Below, piece after piece: positions 11,903 to 23,755 of a stretch of DNA of 64,000 nucleotides. The position numbers were made by a program, and so were the translations under genes. How positions within the stretch are numbered: the first letter of the stretch is position 1; every line of letters begins with the position of its first letter. This stretch comes from Alnus glutinosa. Taxonomy: Eukaryota; Streptophyta; Magnoliopsida; Fagales; Betulaceae. The stretch lies in the NCBI RefSeq assembly GCF_958979055.1, contig NC_084892.1, positions 4,853,501-4,917,500 on the forward strand, given 5' to 3'. Below the pieces are notes generated by a model. It did no database searches. It was not told the origin of the DNA and saw only the letters and a list, made by a program, of their open reading frames with translations.

Positions 11903-14900
11903 GGCGAAAGTGAAACTAGAAAAGGTTGATTACACCCTTCTATTTTCATTTTTCGAAATGATCATTTCAAGCAATTCTTTTTGGTAATCTTTCTAACCAT
12001 TATATTTTCAGAAATGGAAGAAGTTGAGATGGTCTTTTCAAAAGTTCAAATGTAATCAGTACCCTGCACTCATAGCACCACAGAAAACACTGAGTGAGGC
12101 AACAGAAGAGCAGAGAAAGCACGCTTTGACTGTTGCCATTGCAACAGCAGCTGCAGCCGAGGTTGCAGTGGCTGCCGCCCATGCTGCAGCCGAGGTTGTC
12201 CGGCTCACCGGCGCTTCTCACTCTTCCCAGCGTTCCACAAAGCGAGCTAGAAATTTGGCTGCCATTAAGATTCAAAGCGCTTACCGGGCACATCTGGTGA
12301 GTTCCTTGAAATCTTTGCTTATCTTTCTCCCTAAGTAACTTCTGCATACAATTTTATTTGGATATAGACTTTATTAGAACACATGTCCAACAAGGAGTTT
12401 TGAAGTGGCGCACATGTCACATATATTATATTGTATTAAAAGAGTTTTTATTAAACTAAAATTTTTGAGTAATTAAAAATACAGATAACTACTAAGGTGA
12501 AAAGTTGTCTCATTTCATCAAAAGCTGTTTCCCTTGATGGAGGGAAGTGACGTTAGATTATGGGTAAGGGTCTTGGTCTATCTATAAATAAGCCTTTGAT
12601 TCTCTATCAGTCACAACTTTAACATGAGCAAAAAGATAGGCAAAAAACTCTATCTATCACTCCCCATTTAGACATAGTGTGAGGGTTTTAACATTCTACA
12701 AATTCAAGTAGTTAAAGCAACAATGATCAAAGGTAAGTGTTTTTGTGATTCTCTTTTATGTTTGTATGTTACTTTTCTCCCAAAATCTAACAGACTTAAG
12801 AAATCTCTGCATTCCATTGAAATTTGAATATTTGTGGGATATTTATGAAATGTTTGTGTGATATATAACATTACTCAAAGATTTCCAAGTACTTCAATGT
12901 GTTCAAATGCTTCTTGAGGATGATGAAAGCCGTCCACAATGTATTTGGAATCTGACTCCAATTTGAAGATTTAAACAATCCGAGACCTTAAGAAACAGAG
13001 TTTTCTTGTCACAATAAGTCATCTTAAGCTTTCCTGACACATCAACCAATTTTTTTTACCTAAATTCTGATTGGACAGGCAAAGTGTTGGAATAAGTGGA
13101 TCATATTCTCTAAGGCATAGAGAGTAATACAAGATGCTAGTAGAGTTTTCTTATAAGTATATGTTATGTTGTAATCCTAAATCATATAGTGAAATATAGA
13201 CGCACTCCTATAGACGTAGGCATATTGTCGAACTATGTAAATCTTTGTCTTAATTTTCTCTTCCTCTCTCTTTTTGATTACATATTATTCATCATTATTG
13301 TGCACGGTAACAACACAAATTTTTCTATACAAGCTGATTGAAAGAAGGATTTCATATGTATTGGCTATGTCTGAAAAAGAATTGGTCATCATGCCTAACT
13401 TGAATTTCAAATGGGAGTGCAACAGGCGAGGAAAGCATTGAGAGCATTGAAGGGACTGGTGAGACTTCAAGCCATAGCTCGTGGGCGAGCCGTGAGATGC
13501 CAAGCAATCACATTAAAGTGTTTGCCACCCACTCCAGAAAGACAGGCAGAGGTCCAGGAACAGAACATCCCTACTGCAGATGCAAGCAGCAAACATTGTT
13601 ATAAGAAAGAGTTTGTCAGGGGCAAAGAGGAGTTGGATGAAAAGGAAACAATGATGGTGAGATTATTCAAATTTAAGTTTAATATTGCCTTTTTAAGTTG
13701 TTTTCAGAAGAAACCTGTTGGCTCTGTTATGTCATTGTTTATCAATGAACCTCCCCGAGAAAAAAAAGGGAAAGAGAATAACTTCTTTATGAATTTGACA
13801 CAAATTAAGTTCTTTGTCCAACTTCTATATATTGCAAATATGTGACGTCCCACATCGTCAGAGTATAAGAATGAGGATGTGCTTATGCGAGAGTAGTACT
13901 AGGATGGGTGACTTTCTGGGAAGTCTGATTCGGGAGAATCAAAAGCGGACAATATTGTGTCGTTGGGGATGTGTTTTTACAAAAGAAGATCCTAAGAAAC
14001 ATTTTTTTTAGAAAATGCTATATCACTTTTATCCCACTTTGCATATTGACAATCAGCCCTTGAATCAACTATTGTTTCAAAAAGAGAGAAAAAACAAAAA
14101 ATAAATCCAACAAAGTGAAATAAAAGTGTGGTATATAGAATTTCTTTTATTTTTATAGGTACTTATTAGTGGCATGCAAGTGTTAATAGATGTTAGCCAA
14201 CCTTCAGAAATATTTGTTGAACCCCAAAAAGTAGGTGGCACCATTTGCAGAGGGGAATGATTTTGACAAAGATCTTCAGTCAGTTTGCATGGTAAAGAGC
14301 CAATTCCTGTGTACTTCTTCACTTTTGAGGTTTCTCCTCATGAATACATCATTACTCAATGTGGCTGAAAAACCAAAATTTGTGTAGGTGTTTATTGATA
14401 TGTTTGCTTATTTGGTTTACTCAATATTTCGTTATTGGCAGCCTGAATGCAACAGTCAGAGGAGTTGGGACCGCAGCACACTTTTGAAGGAAGACATGGA
14501 AGCAATATGGTTAAGAAAGCAAGATGCCATTATCAAAAGAGAGCGCATGAAGAAATATTCATTTTCACACAGGGTAATTATAACTAAATTCACCATTTCC
14601 TTTCGGTTTAATTTTCGGGACAACTGACTATTTAACTTGATATTAGAACTGGGGTTTTGAGTTGAAACTTTGATTCTATCTGGAGTTTATCGTTGTTCTA
14701 AAATAGAAAACAACGTCGAGTTTCCTCTTCTTATATCCGCGTTTTGTGACATGCATATGTTTCTTAGGAGAGGGAAAATGCTCGATTAATGCTGGAAGAA
14801 TCAGTAGAGGACAAGGAATTTGGAAGAAAGAGCTGCAGGCTAGAACAGTTGCTAAACAAAGAGGCGCCATGTAATTTTGAAAGGTATGGAAGAACACAAA

Positions 14901-15229
14901 TTAAGCCACGAAATGAAGGAAAACAAGATTCTCTAGAAACACTACTGGATTCAAAGTGGTCATTTCCAAGGAGATCTTTCTGTCATATGAAGCAGAATTC
15001 AGCTGGTAATGATAGTTTGATGCCAAATTCTCCTATTTTTCGAACTTACATGAGTGCAACAGAATCTACCAAGGCAAAAGAAAGGTCCTTGAGCACACCA
15101 AAGCAACGCACAGGATATGTAGATGGACTTTCTTTTTGGTCTTCTTTTGACGGTGAATCCATTGTTGCCAACGAGAAGAGAGGTGTTTCCTCAGCAGATT
15201 TCTTTAAGCATGAATCGCTAATTAATTAA
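11850..15229 (+). CDS. IQ67-domain (IQD) calmodulin-binding protein, IQD9/10-like
   Basis: Five exons: 11850-11924, 12012-12296, 13426-13656, 14442-14573 and 14768-15229, all phase 0, giving about 394 residues. The start MAKTKCWFGWV, followed by RLFTSE, is typical of IQD proteins. The IQ67 domain is split by the family's hallmark phase-0 intron inside the first IQ motif (I112-Q113 ... R117 | R122), followed by a second motif LQAIARGRAVR (134-144). The usual third motif is replaced by a proline- and glutamate-rich stretch, as in the IQD9/10 branch. An Ala-rich helix occupies about residues 66-90. Exon 4 encodes WDRSTLLKEDMEAIWLRKQ, then KRERMKKYSFSHR. A DUF4005 segment (about 326-357; TYMSATEST, STPKQRTG) lies near the C-terminus. 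IQD proteins are calmodulin-recruiting scaffolds at microtubules, membrane or nucleus. Intron 3 carries a Cassandra LTR fragment. Exon 4 has four decayed copies in the array downstream. Confidence 0.92.
13085..13316 (+). mobile_element. Possible short solo LTR in IQD intron 2
   Basis: Begins tgttggaataag and ends near gtgcacggtaacaaca, with a typical copia-like LTR tail (gacgtaggcatattgtcgaa, then aatctttgtcttaattttctc). No internal region, primer-binding site or convincing target duplication was seen, so it is a decayed solo LTR or LTR fragment. Confidence 0.4.
13841..13977 (+). mobile_element. Cassandra-type TRIM LTR fragment with 5S rRNA-like promoter region
   Basis: Starts with the Cassandra LTR signature tgtgacgtcccacatcg. 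It then carries a 3' half of 5S rRNA (gcgagagtagtactaggatg, then ggtgac and ctgggaagtc), followed by the LTR tail agcggacaatattgtgtcg. The 5' half of the 5S region is deleted, so only part of the internal RNA polymerase III promoter remains. It lies in intron 3 of the IQD gene, in the same orientation. Confidence 0.85.
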
Positions 15230-15705
15230 TAAAATCTTTTTTTTTTCCCACTTATTTATTACTATTTTCTAGGAGTTTGGTGTTGTTGTATTAGCTCGAT
15301 AAATTGTGTAAAAAGAAAAGTGGTTTGCAATGAATGGTTTGGTGGTTTGAAAGAACTCATTTGGTGGTGTGAAAGTTCTTTCCGACTTGATTTTCTATTA
15401 TTGATTGTTGATCTTCATGCCATAGCCATTTTAAAAGGGATTACGATCCTTAAGATTCTCAAATTACATAATTTTGACCATTTTTAAGTATCAAAACACT
15501 TAAAAAATGCTACATATTAAAAATATGCAAAGGGCAAATCATACTGTTAAATAGGAAATGCTAAGTGGCGTGATCAAGTCTCAATGTAATTACTTTCCCG
15601 ATATTTAAGTAAAAGTATTTGCTATTTAAGAGCATGTGATATTATTGAAATAGAGAAGCTTAGTTTTGAGTCTACGGATTACAAGTAACTCTTTATTTGT
15701 TGTTT
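15230..15705. other. IQD 3' flank
   Basis: No gene. Its second half (from about 15416) is homologous to the segment after each IQD fragment in the tandem array (catgccatagccatttt and onward), so it belongs to the ancestral block that was duplicated. Confidence 0.6.
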
Positions 15706-16445
15706 TATGATGCTTTGACATTGTGATTTTGTAGACAAAAAATGCAATTTTAAATTAAATCGCAGGCAATGAGATCTAAAAAACACAATTTTAAAAGTTA
15801 AACTGTAATTTTGCCAAACACTTAATTATGTTTTCAAATCGCACATAAAATCGTAATTTTTAAGATTCGGCCACCAAGACAGTAATGCAAAAGGAGCCTA
15901 GCAATGCAAAGCTAGAATTCTGTTGTGGTTTATTTCGTCTCAAAACTTGAGAGACCGTCGACCGCTTTAGCAGCAATCGTCATGGTATACCACCTATCAA
16001 GGTCGTGATTCGCCTCCTGATCAAAGATGGGCATACGGATGATGAACCATTGGATTTTCTTTTCTTATTTTCTAGGCGAGATGAACCACAAGTTGATCGA
16101 ACGACGAGATGACCGTTAGCTTCCTCCATCGAGTATTTGTTACAAGGGAGGTTGGTTGGAAGCTAGGGGTAGGGACTAGGGAGGAGGCGATCTGGAGATT
16201 TCAGGGTTTTCTTCAGAGAAGAATGCCAAAGTCGGTGGAGTGAGGTGTCGATTGATAAGAGATGCATAGCTGAGGTGGCTTGATTGTTTGAAAAAAAGTA
16301 CTTTCTTACTTGCAATTTGAAAAAACAGATTTTCTGCGTTTTCAAATCGTAATTTTTAAAAACGTAGTTCTCAAATAATTTATGTTATGCGATTTGGTTT
16401 AAAATCACACTTATTGTCTACGAAATCACAATCCCAAACGCACGT
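15706..16445. mobile_element. Terminal-inverted-repeat element carrying an antisense kelch gene fragment
   Basis: The left end (tttgacattgtgattttgta, gacaaaaaatgc, taaatcgcagg) is an inverted copy of the right end (cgatttggtttaaaatcaca, ctacgaaatcacaatcc, caaacgcacg). Arms are at least 55 bases. Between them, on the minus strand, lies the first part of a kelch-type gene (15861-16129). This is the layout of a gene-capturing non-autonomous DNA transposon. A target duplication could not be settled. Confidence 0.65.
15861..16129 (-). pseudogene. Captured 5' fragment of a kelch-repeat gene
   Basis: On the minus strand it starts with ATGGAGGAAGC and continues with sequence clearly related to 17635-17920 of the plus-strand kelch pseudogene, including accttgataggtggtatacc. 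It breaks off after the first kelch-like strand and has no downstream kelch repeats. Coding potential is broken. Confidence 0.7.
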
Positions 16446-16811
16446 CATTTTACTCTCCACTCCTTATCTTCCACACAAGCCTCCTCCTCGTCAAGCTAGG
16501 CTCCCAATCAGTTTGTGTAAAGTACTAGCAGCAAATATCCAACCATTTTTCCTAAATTTAGGGAACAAAATTACTTTTTGCTTTCTTATAAAAAAAACAT
16601 TTCACAATAGATTCCCTTATATTTCCTTGTATCAATTAAATATATATATTTTTTTATTCTTAGGGAAAATATAAGAAAACTAATGTGAGTATTTTTTGTG
16701 ACTTTTTTCAAAATTTTCCTATATTTAGAGAAGAAAACTTCTTATAAAGTATCTGCTAGAAGTGCTGTAAAATGTGAAAGTCAATATATATTGCAAGTAA
16801 TTCTACAAGTA

Positions 16812-17010
16812 CATTTTTTTTTTTTTTTTTAAGGTAATCTCGAATTTTCATTATTCAAATGGTTACAAATACTTGTTCTGCAGATACACAATCTGCAATA
16901 TAACTAGGACAAGAATTAAACCAAACTTCATGCCTAAGTTGAGAGACAGCCAACCGTTATAGCTTGTGGGCCGCTTCATTGCATTTCCGGCGAACATGAT
17001 AGAGCGGGTG
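16812..17010 (-). pseudogene. 5'-truncated LINE 3' end (RNase-H-like C-terminus) with poly(A)
   Basis: Read on the minus strand, it encodes a decayed tail of a plant LINE RNase-H-like domain (HVRRKCNEAAHKL, then a stop, then RLAVSQLRHEVW). A stop codon and a poly(A) tract follow, seen as about 20 T on the plus strand at 16815-16834. The 5' truncation and terminal poly(A) fit target-primed insertion. Confidence 0.75.
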
Positions 17011-17029
17011 ATTGATCAAATGACAATTT

Positions 17030-17189
17030 GAGTAATTCTAGATATCATATCCACGTCCCTCTAAAAATGAGATGACTTTTAAATTCACAATTTGATTAAA
17101 ATTCAATTTTGATCAATCACAAACTCAATGATGATTTTAAAAGCCACATCATTTTTAGAGGAACATGGTTATGACATCAAGAATTACTC
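17030..17189. mobile_element. Foldback MITE, copy 1 of a local cluster
   Basis: Ends gagtaattcta and agaattactc are inverted, and internal arms match (cctctaaaaatgagatgac and cacatcatttttagagg). Non-coding. A half copy follows at about 17195-17278. Confidence 0.7.
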
Positions 17190-17320
17190 TGATAATTTTA
17201 ATTAAATAATGATTTTAAAAGTCACATTATTTTTTGATAGACATTTGATGGACACTTAATGTACATATAGAATTACTCATATTGCAGTGTTAGAATATTA
17301 TTTATCTTAAGTCTTTGTTC

Positions 17321-17480
17321 GAGTAATTATATGAATACATTAAGTGTCCATAAAAAGTCGGGATAGCTTTTAAAATCACTATTGAACGTGTGATTGATCA
17401 AATGATGATTTTGATCGCATGGTAATTTTAAAAGCCACCTCATTTTTTGATAAACACTTAATGTACTCTTAGAATTACTC
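17321..17480. mobile_element. Foldback MITE, copy 2 of the same family
   Basis: Same ends (gagtaattat and agaattactc) and inner arms (aagtgtccataaaaagtcg with the inverse at ttgataaacactt). Another half copy at about 17545-17630 runs up to the kelch pseudogene start, so the cluster has replaced that gene's promoter region. Confidence 0.7.
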
Positions 17481-17634
17481 CATTTATTTACAAGACTATT
17501 ATTTACTTTAAATTGGCAATTTCCCAGTTCTTTATAAAATATTCTTGAGTAATTCTACATATATATATATATATATAAAAAATATTCATAAAAAAAATAA
17601 TATCTTTTAAAATCACAATTTTAACTAATACTCG

Positions 17635-18880
17635 ATGGAGGAAGCCATCGGCGGCCAACTCGACCGTTCGATCATCACGCCCAGAAAATAAGAAAAGAAA
17701 AACCGACGGTTCATCACCATCTCATCCTTCTTCTTATGTCGTCCTCATACGTATGCCTATCTTTGAACAGGGGACGACGCAGGACCTTGATAGGTGGTAT
17801 ACCATGAAGATTCCTGGGGGCGACGGTGCAGAAGGGTCGATCTCTGAAGTTTGGACACGAAGATCTGTAAATGAGAGATCTACCTTTGCATTGATAGGCT
17901 CCGATCTATACTGTTTTCGTGGCAAACTCTTGGATTTTAATGCTTTGATTCCAAACGAAATTTCCGATGTATGGAAGGTAAACATTAGGAATCCCACTGA
18001 TGATTGGGTCTCTGTTCGACCCATGTTTTCTCCAAGATGCTCTGCTCACAACTTAGTCGTAGGCGGTAAATTATATGTCTTTTAATGAATATCCTTTTTC
18101 TCATTGTTGGGGTGGTGAGGTTTATGACCCCACGACTGGAATATGGCAAGTATTGCCTGATCCTCCATATCCTAAGGGATATCATATTTTCTCTGCAGCT
18201 CTTTAGAAAATGGAAGGGAAGATGAAGATACTTTTGCAAATTTCTTTATGTACGATGTGCAGAATTGTTCTTGGGAAATTCTTGACCCTGTCCGTCGCAA
18301 GGTTCACGCGAATTGTCGTAGGGGACAAGCAGGAAAGGCTCTTGCGGTAGGAGATTATTTATATTGGATTGTAGATGCCGCTCACTTGCTGGCCTACAAT
18401 TTCGAGTCGGATTTGTGGCTAGCAGGGGATATTAATGGTCTGAATATTCTGACCCATGAATATCTTGATTCCGATCTTCCTGGTTTGTTCCATTTGGAGA
18501 AGGAAAGATTCTGCATTATACACACTGCAATTAATCGCTATCCACGTGATAGCTATGTCCAGTGCATCCTATTTGATGTCTTTCCTATGCCCGAGTTGAA
18601 GAGTTTGCGTATATCCTTTGTTTCCACCATCAAATATAAGACGTCTCGACCCACTTCCGTCTTGGATAGCTTTTTAATGTAAGTTTCTTCCTGTATTTTT
18701 ACCAAACCATCTTCCATAACATTTTGGCTATAATTTTTTAATTTTTCTGTCTGACATTTTCTTCAATTCAGGTGGAAAATTTCCAAAACTTGTGACTTTT
18801 GTTGGACTCTTGATGTCAATTATATTAATCAAGTGATAGATGGGATCCTTTTGTCAACAAAGCATGTAGCCAGACACTAG
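17635..18880 (+). pseudogene. Kelch-repeat (galactose-oxidase-like) protein pseudogene
   Basis: The remnant reads in several frames. The ATG-led first stretch stops after 14 codons. The next stretch, from 17753, has a kelch-type strand (STFALIGSDLYCF) and SVRPMFSPRCSAHNLVVGGK. The frame is lost near 18083, resumes as YPFSHCWGGEVYDPTTGIW, is lost again near 18200, then resumes as EDEDTFANFFMYDVQNCSWE through to 18678. An intron (18679-18771, GT/AG) joins a last exon ending at TAG 18880. The order of motifs resembles plant F-box/kelch-type proteins of about 400 residues; no F-box is visible. At least two frameshifts plus the early stop make it a pseudogene, unless assembly errors are responsible. 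Confidence 0.75.
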
Positions 18881-19915
18881 ATTGTGGATTTCTTACTGTT
18901 TATATTTGTCTTGCAGGAGTTGAGTTTGTTGTGGTCTTGCATCAGGAGTTGAGTTTGCTGTGGTCTTGCATGAGGTGAGTTTGTCTAAATGCGGTTGCTT
19001 TTGCCGAGTTCTTGTCACTGATAAACTCTGAAACATATCATTCCTTCCCTAGTTGCCTAGTTGTATTTAAAGTTTGAAAGTGTTGCACACCTACCAGCTT
19101 GGTTGCCAAACATGCTTGATATGTAAATTTTGCAGAAATGGTTGTCTACATGAAATTCTAGTTTTCTGCAAGGCCCTTAGAATCTACAAGAAATGTGTGG
19201 ACAGAAAATTTAGACATACAAGATTTTAGGAGTCTGCAAGATACTAAGATGCTACCATTTATTAAGAAGTTAACCTATGACTCTGAATGTAGTTCTTGAG
19301 CATGATGTTCAGGGTTTATTTGATGTGCACATAAGAATGACACTGCTGTTAGTTTTTTGTGTAAGTGCTAATGGGTATGAAACTTGCAGGGGTAAGTAGA
19401 TTTGGAGAAGTCAAGCAAGAAGAAAGTGCAAAGAGTACAGGGAATTATGATAGTCGGTATCTGTCTTCGTTGACTATTATAGTCTAGATTAGGTATCCAA
19501 GCACTTAATATCATGACATTGTCCAATGTTTTTGTAAGCAATCTGTTTTTTTTTTTTTTTGGGATGAGGATACTTTTGTGTTGAATATTTATTTAAAGTT
19601 GTTTATTGCTTTTGTATAGAAGGCTCCATGCTGTATTGTTCCATTGAGAAAATTACTATCTACCGTAGAAGATATTATCCTGGATTAATAATCAACGTAT
19701 ATATGTCTACTTGATATTGCATCCTTTGCCATTCTTCCGTAAGCAAACTAGAAATATACAGGTCCACTTTAAACTGACTTAAATAAACAAGTTTAAGCCA
19801 AAACGGTCACTTGAGTAAGATCCTCATATCAGAATATGGTGAAGTCAGCGTGGTTTTCGTCCACTATTGCTCCCTATAACTAAACCAATTATTAGTTAAT
19901 GTTTAGACTGTATTT
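18881..19915. other. Intergenic; 28-base direct duplication at 18916-18975
   Basis: The string aggagttgagtttg, followed by tgtggtcttgcat, occurs twice in tandem. Otherwise there is no recognisable gene. It could be 3'-UTR sequence of the kelch locus. Confidence 0.4.
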
Positions 19916-20164
19916 GTGTGGGTCAGATGTGTAAATCAAACTGGGGCTGGTTATGTTCATTGTCAGAGAAATAGTCCTCGTACCGAGGTGGAGTGCCATT
20001 GTTCTATAAAACAATTGGGTCCCCAAGAGGTGATGACCTTGTTCAGGTCTAAGCTGAAGGAATGGTACCACAAGGAATTTGTACTTGATGAGGACAACCA
20101 CTGGATGCTTCAGGAATGGAAGGGCTGTATTGTCTATGCTTGCTCTTGTTGGGTGCCGAATTAG
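19916..20164 (+). CDS. Unrecognised 82-codon reading frame
   Basis: Open from ATG 19916 to TAG 20162-20164. Its balanced composition (KLKEWYHKEFVLDEDNHWML within) is unlike the AT-rich surroundings, so it may be a decayed exon. I do not recognise a family, and no splice partners could be tied to it. It could be a 3' remnant linked to the kelch locus. Confidence 0.25.
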   Translation: MWVRCVNQTGAGYVHCQRNSPRTEVECHCSIKQLGPQEVMTLFRSKLKEWYHKEFVLDEDNHWMLQEWKGCIVYACSCWVPN

Positions 20165-21739
20165 GATGTTTGTGGAAACTCATAATTGTGGGCTTGGCCA
20201 GCAATTAAGGATACCTCAGGCACAGTGCAAACTATTGTCCTTGCTCAATTTTCAATGTTGTCTATTTTGTACGTGCAGGTATATTATAAACTTATCTATA
20301 TATGCTTATCATCTTTTCAAAAAAAAAATCTACGTATGCTTATCATCTTGAACTTTCTACATGTGTTTTTATAAATGGTGGTAGAACTATGGATTGGATA
20401 AAAGGCTTGGAACAAACTGCAAAGCCTTTTGAAGACGCTGTAATGACCCTAAAACTTACAATAATGTAATAGGATGGATTTGCCCTTCTTCTTTGCATAT
20501 TTTTGCATGAGCTTGAAGTTGTGTCTGTTTTATTTCATGTACTAAAAGAAAGTTAAATTTCATAATTTCTTGATATTTTGGTTCTCTTATGGTTTGTTGA
20601 TCATTTCGTTGCATCATTTTTGCGAGCATGGTATCTTTGTTTTGATTTTATGAACTGAATATTGCTAATGCAATTTCAGATATATTAAATGATAGCACTA
20701 AAACAGATTCTTAGTGATATTATACTTTTGATATTGCTAATAAAATTATTACTTCCTGTCAGTTTTAGGTTTTTATGCATTACTTGCAAAAGTTGATATT
20801 CTATTATTACTATTGCCTAAGGTGTCCTTATATGTTATTTCAGGTCATATGCTTGCTCGAAGTTGGTACTGTACGTTGGAAGAGGGACAAAATTGAATCT
20901 TGCTTGTTGAATTATGCATTCGATATTGCAATGTTCTTGGTTTTGTATATTTTGTGTCATTGAGTTGGAATATGTGGTAAACTGATATATTCCATTTTGA
21001 TGTGTAAATATGCAGACAGATGTATTCCATTTTGATGTGTAAATTGTCACTCTAATTGGATTTTTTTCTTTGATGCACAATGCTCCCATCGCTTTGAATT
21101 CCATTATATATATGCAACTTCTCTTCAAGTTGTTGACATGACTTCTCTCGTTGTCTTGAAAAACAGAGCTTGCTTGTGTAGCAGTAAAAATAGAATCTGT
21201 AGAAAATTCATAAATTGGTCTAAATTTTCTTAGTCAAACCATGCCCATCCCAATGAATTGCATATGCAACTCGAGTGTTGAACAAAAATTCCATTCTCTG
21301 GGCATCATTCCACGTACAGTTTTGGTACAGGCAAGACATGGAATAAATTTATGCTATTCTTTAAGGAGCAAGGCTAAACCATGGTCGTAGAAAGCCCATG
21401 AGAATATCTTATTTTCTTTTTCTTTCTTTCTTTCTTTATTTTTTTAAAGTACGTTACATACAAGAACATTAAGCTTTGTCAGCTAGCTGTTTAAGAGTTA
21501 CAATTCTCAACCTCTCAAGTTAACTCAGCATTTAGCCTATATAGCAAGATACTTATGCTGACTTTTCACAGTTTTCGTTAACAAAATTAATGGAGGGTGG
21601 ACGAGCTAGGGGAGCATTTCATACAAAATAATACCAAAGGATCTTTAAGATAATATTTGTACCACAAAAATCGACTAAAATAAGTTTCCCAAAAATATAT
21701 GGCTGCCCGCACAAGTGAAGAGAATTGGTAACATATAAT

Positions 21740-21775
<36 letters not shown>

Positions 21776-22870
21776 AATGCAAAGGCTAAAGCAAATTGAT
21801 CGATATTGTTTCTCCATCGATTGGTACTTTTCTTTTTCAACCGCCAACTGCATTCGACATTAAGCAACTTCCATATCCATGTTTTTCTTGTACTTGCCAT
21901 TATCTTTTTTCATTGTATCACTTTTCGTAATTGCAGCATGTAGCCTTTCTTTTTCATCTTGTAGGCACATGTATTTCTTTTTCAACCGTTTCAAAACTCT
22001 TTCACCATGCTCGAATATTGGAGGATCATTAATCCAATCAAAAGATTTACATGCCCGACCATTCTACAAAAAAAAACAGAATTAGTAAACTTTGTTTGAT
22101 GAACATAGGCACTTTTAAGTAAAGAAGGAAAAAAAAAAAAAAAAAAAAACTGACACTAGTACTGTTTCAACCTCGTCAAGTTTTGAACTAGGTTGGAAAA
22201 TGAAATTTTTGAAGTTAGCTAAAAGTTCCAAACATGTCACACTGAATCAATTTGACACTGCCTTCTGAATCTCCATATCTAACCAATTCGATTAAATAAG
22301 CATGCCTCTCACTGCAAACAAATATAGATAGTCTTACGACCCTTAAAATTCTTTATGCAAACAAAATCTTCAGAACAATCCTTGTCCAATAAAAAACATT
22401 TAGGACAAATCAGCATATAGTACTTGTCAATGTTTTTTAGACAAGGGTTAATCAGTTGTAAAGATTATGGCAGTAAACTTGTTCTTTTAAATGTGCATAT
22501 ATTTCTTGTATTTTTGCTGTCAACTAGCATATAATTACAATAAATAGAATACATATTACAGAAATTGTTCTAAATATTGGAGACAGGAAAAATCAAAGTA
22601 AAGATGTTATATAAGAAAGTAGAAAAATACAATATTTTAGGACCCCTTCTTGGAATAAAATTCTTCAACTAGGTTTTTTACGTGCAGCTTTCTTGAAAGT
22701 TGAAAGCTTTTTGGTACCTTTCAGAGTGTTGGGTTTTCCTCCCAGCTTGGGCTGCCTGCTGAATGAGAGGAAAGAGGGAAATTGAAGGGCAAAATGGGAA
22801 CGAAAACTACTACTGCAAACATAGTTTCTGGGAAATCTAAGAGATTCTGAATATGCAAATGGATTAGCAC
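20165..22870. other. Intergenic before the tandem array
   Basis: No gene recognised. It holds a poly(A) run of about 33 at 21741-21773 and another of about 21 at 22129-22149. AT-rich throughout, with only random frames. Confidence 0.45.
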
Positions 22871-22979
22871 GATTGTATATTTGTATTCATATGTTCTCAT
22901 ATATGTCAGACCGAAAGTCCTCAAACCAATATCAAAATATAACTAATCAACCAAATATGAAGAGTAGGGAAAACAAATC

Positions 22980-23160
22980 ACATGTTCTCGTTGGACCTGG
23001 TCGGAGGTCTGCGGTATGCAGTGGTTTGCAGGGCCTGTGGTGGTTTGCGAGGGTCGGTCGGTGGGCCGTTCGTCTTGGTAGGCGGTGCTCGGTCTGTGGG
23101 AGAGGGGGACGGTGGAGATTTGAGAAATTTGGGGGGAGGGGGGGGGGGGGGGGGGAATTA
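22980..23160. repeat. G-rich block with poly-G run, single copy
   Basis: GC-rich stretch (ggtcggtgggccgttcgtc, then gagggggacggtggagattt) ending in an interrupted run of about 20 G at 23130-23155. Units 2-4 hold two tandem copies of the core. The opposite strand gives proline-rich open frames that I regard as composition effects. Confidence 0.75.
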
Positions 23161-23598
23161 ATGAAATCGGTCTGAATGGGGAGATTTGAGATTTGGAACA
23201 CGTTTTAATATTTTTTTTAATATAAAAAAAGGAAAAAAGAGTGCCACGTGGGATGAGGGTCCCCACGAATAAACGAACTCCTTTATTTGGTTTAGGTTTT
23301 TTATTTTTTATTTTTTTACCACTCCTTAATCCCTGTATAAAAAAACAGTTTATATATATATACACACACACACACACTTAAACAATCAAGATGTAACTCT
23401 AACAGTCTTTATCAGTTTCCTTCGCTCTTTGCCGCTCTTTCATATTATATGTTTATACAAGCAGAAAGCATACATACTAATACCCTAGTCCCACACATAT
23501 TAAGTGGATAGATTATAAAAGCACTCATGATGTTAAGTCTCTTGTCGGTTCCTTATGAGATGTGATTTGCGCTTTTATTAGGACAATATTATCTTAAG

Positions 23599-23755
23599 TA
23601 ATGTTATGAACCATCTTTTTATCCTCCAAAAATTGATTTGGCTTTTAAAATTACTATTGGATCAAAATCCAATAGTGATACATCCCATGATAATTTTAAA
23701 GGTCACATCAACTTTGGAGGATAAAAAAAATAATACAAAGATGGTCCTTATCATT
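23599..23755. mobile_element. Foldback MITE near glucanase 3' side, unit 1
   Basis: Arms: accatctttttatcctccaa and, inverted, ttggaggataaa with a degenerate outer part, plus inner arms around ttggatcaaaatccaa. The same element is at the same position in every unit, so it predates the duplications. Confidence 0.7.

Noticed and set aside
22943-23377. Proline-rich open frames on the minus strand, repeated at 32.6-32.9, 40.2-40.6 and 47.6-48.0 kb
   Set aside because: They are the complement of the G-rich block and poly-G runs, change frame between units, and lack splice or domain support.
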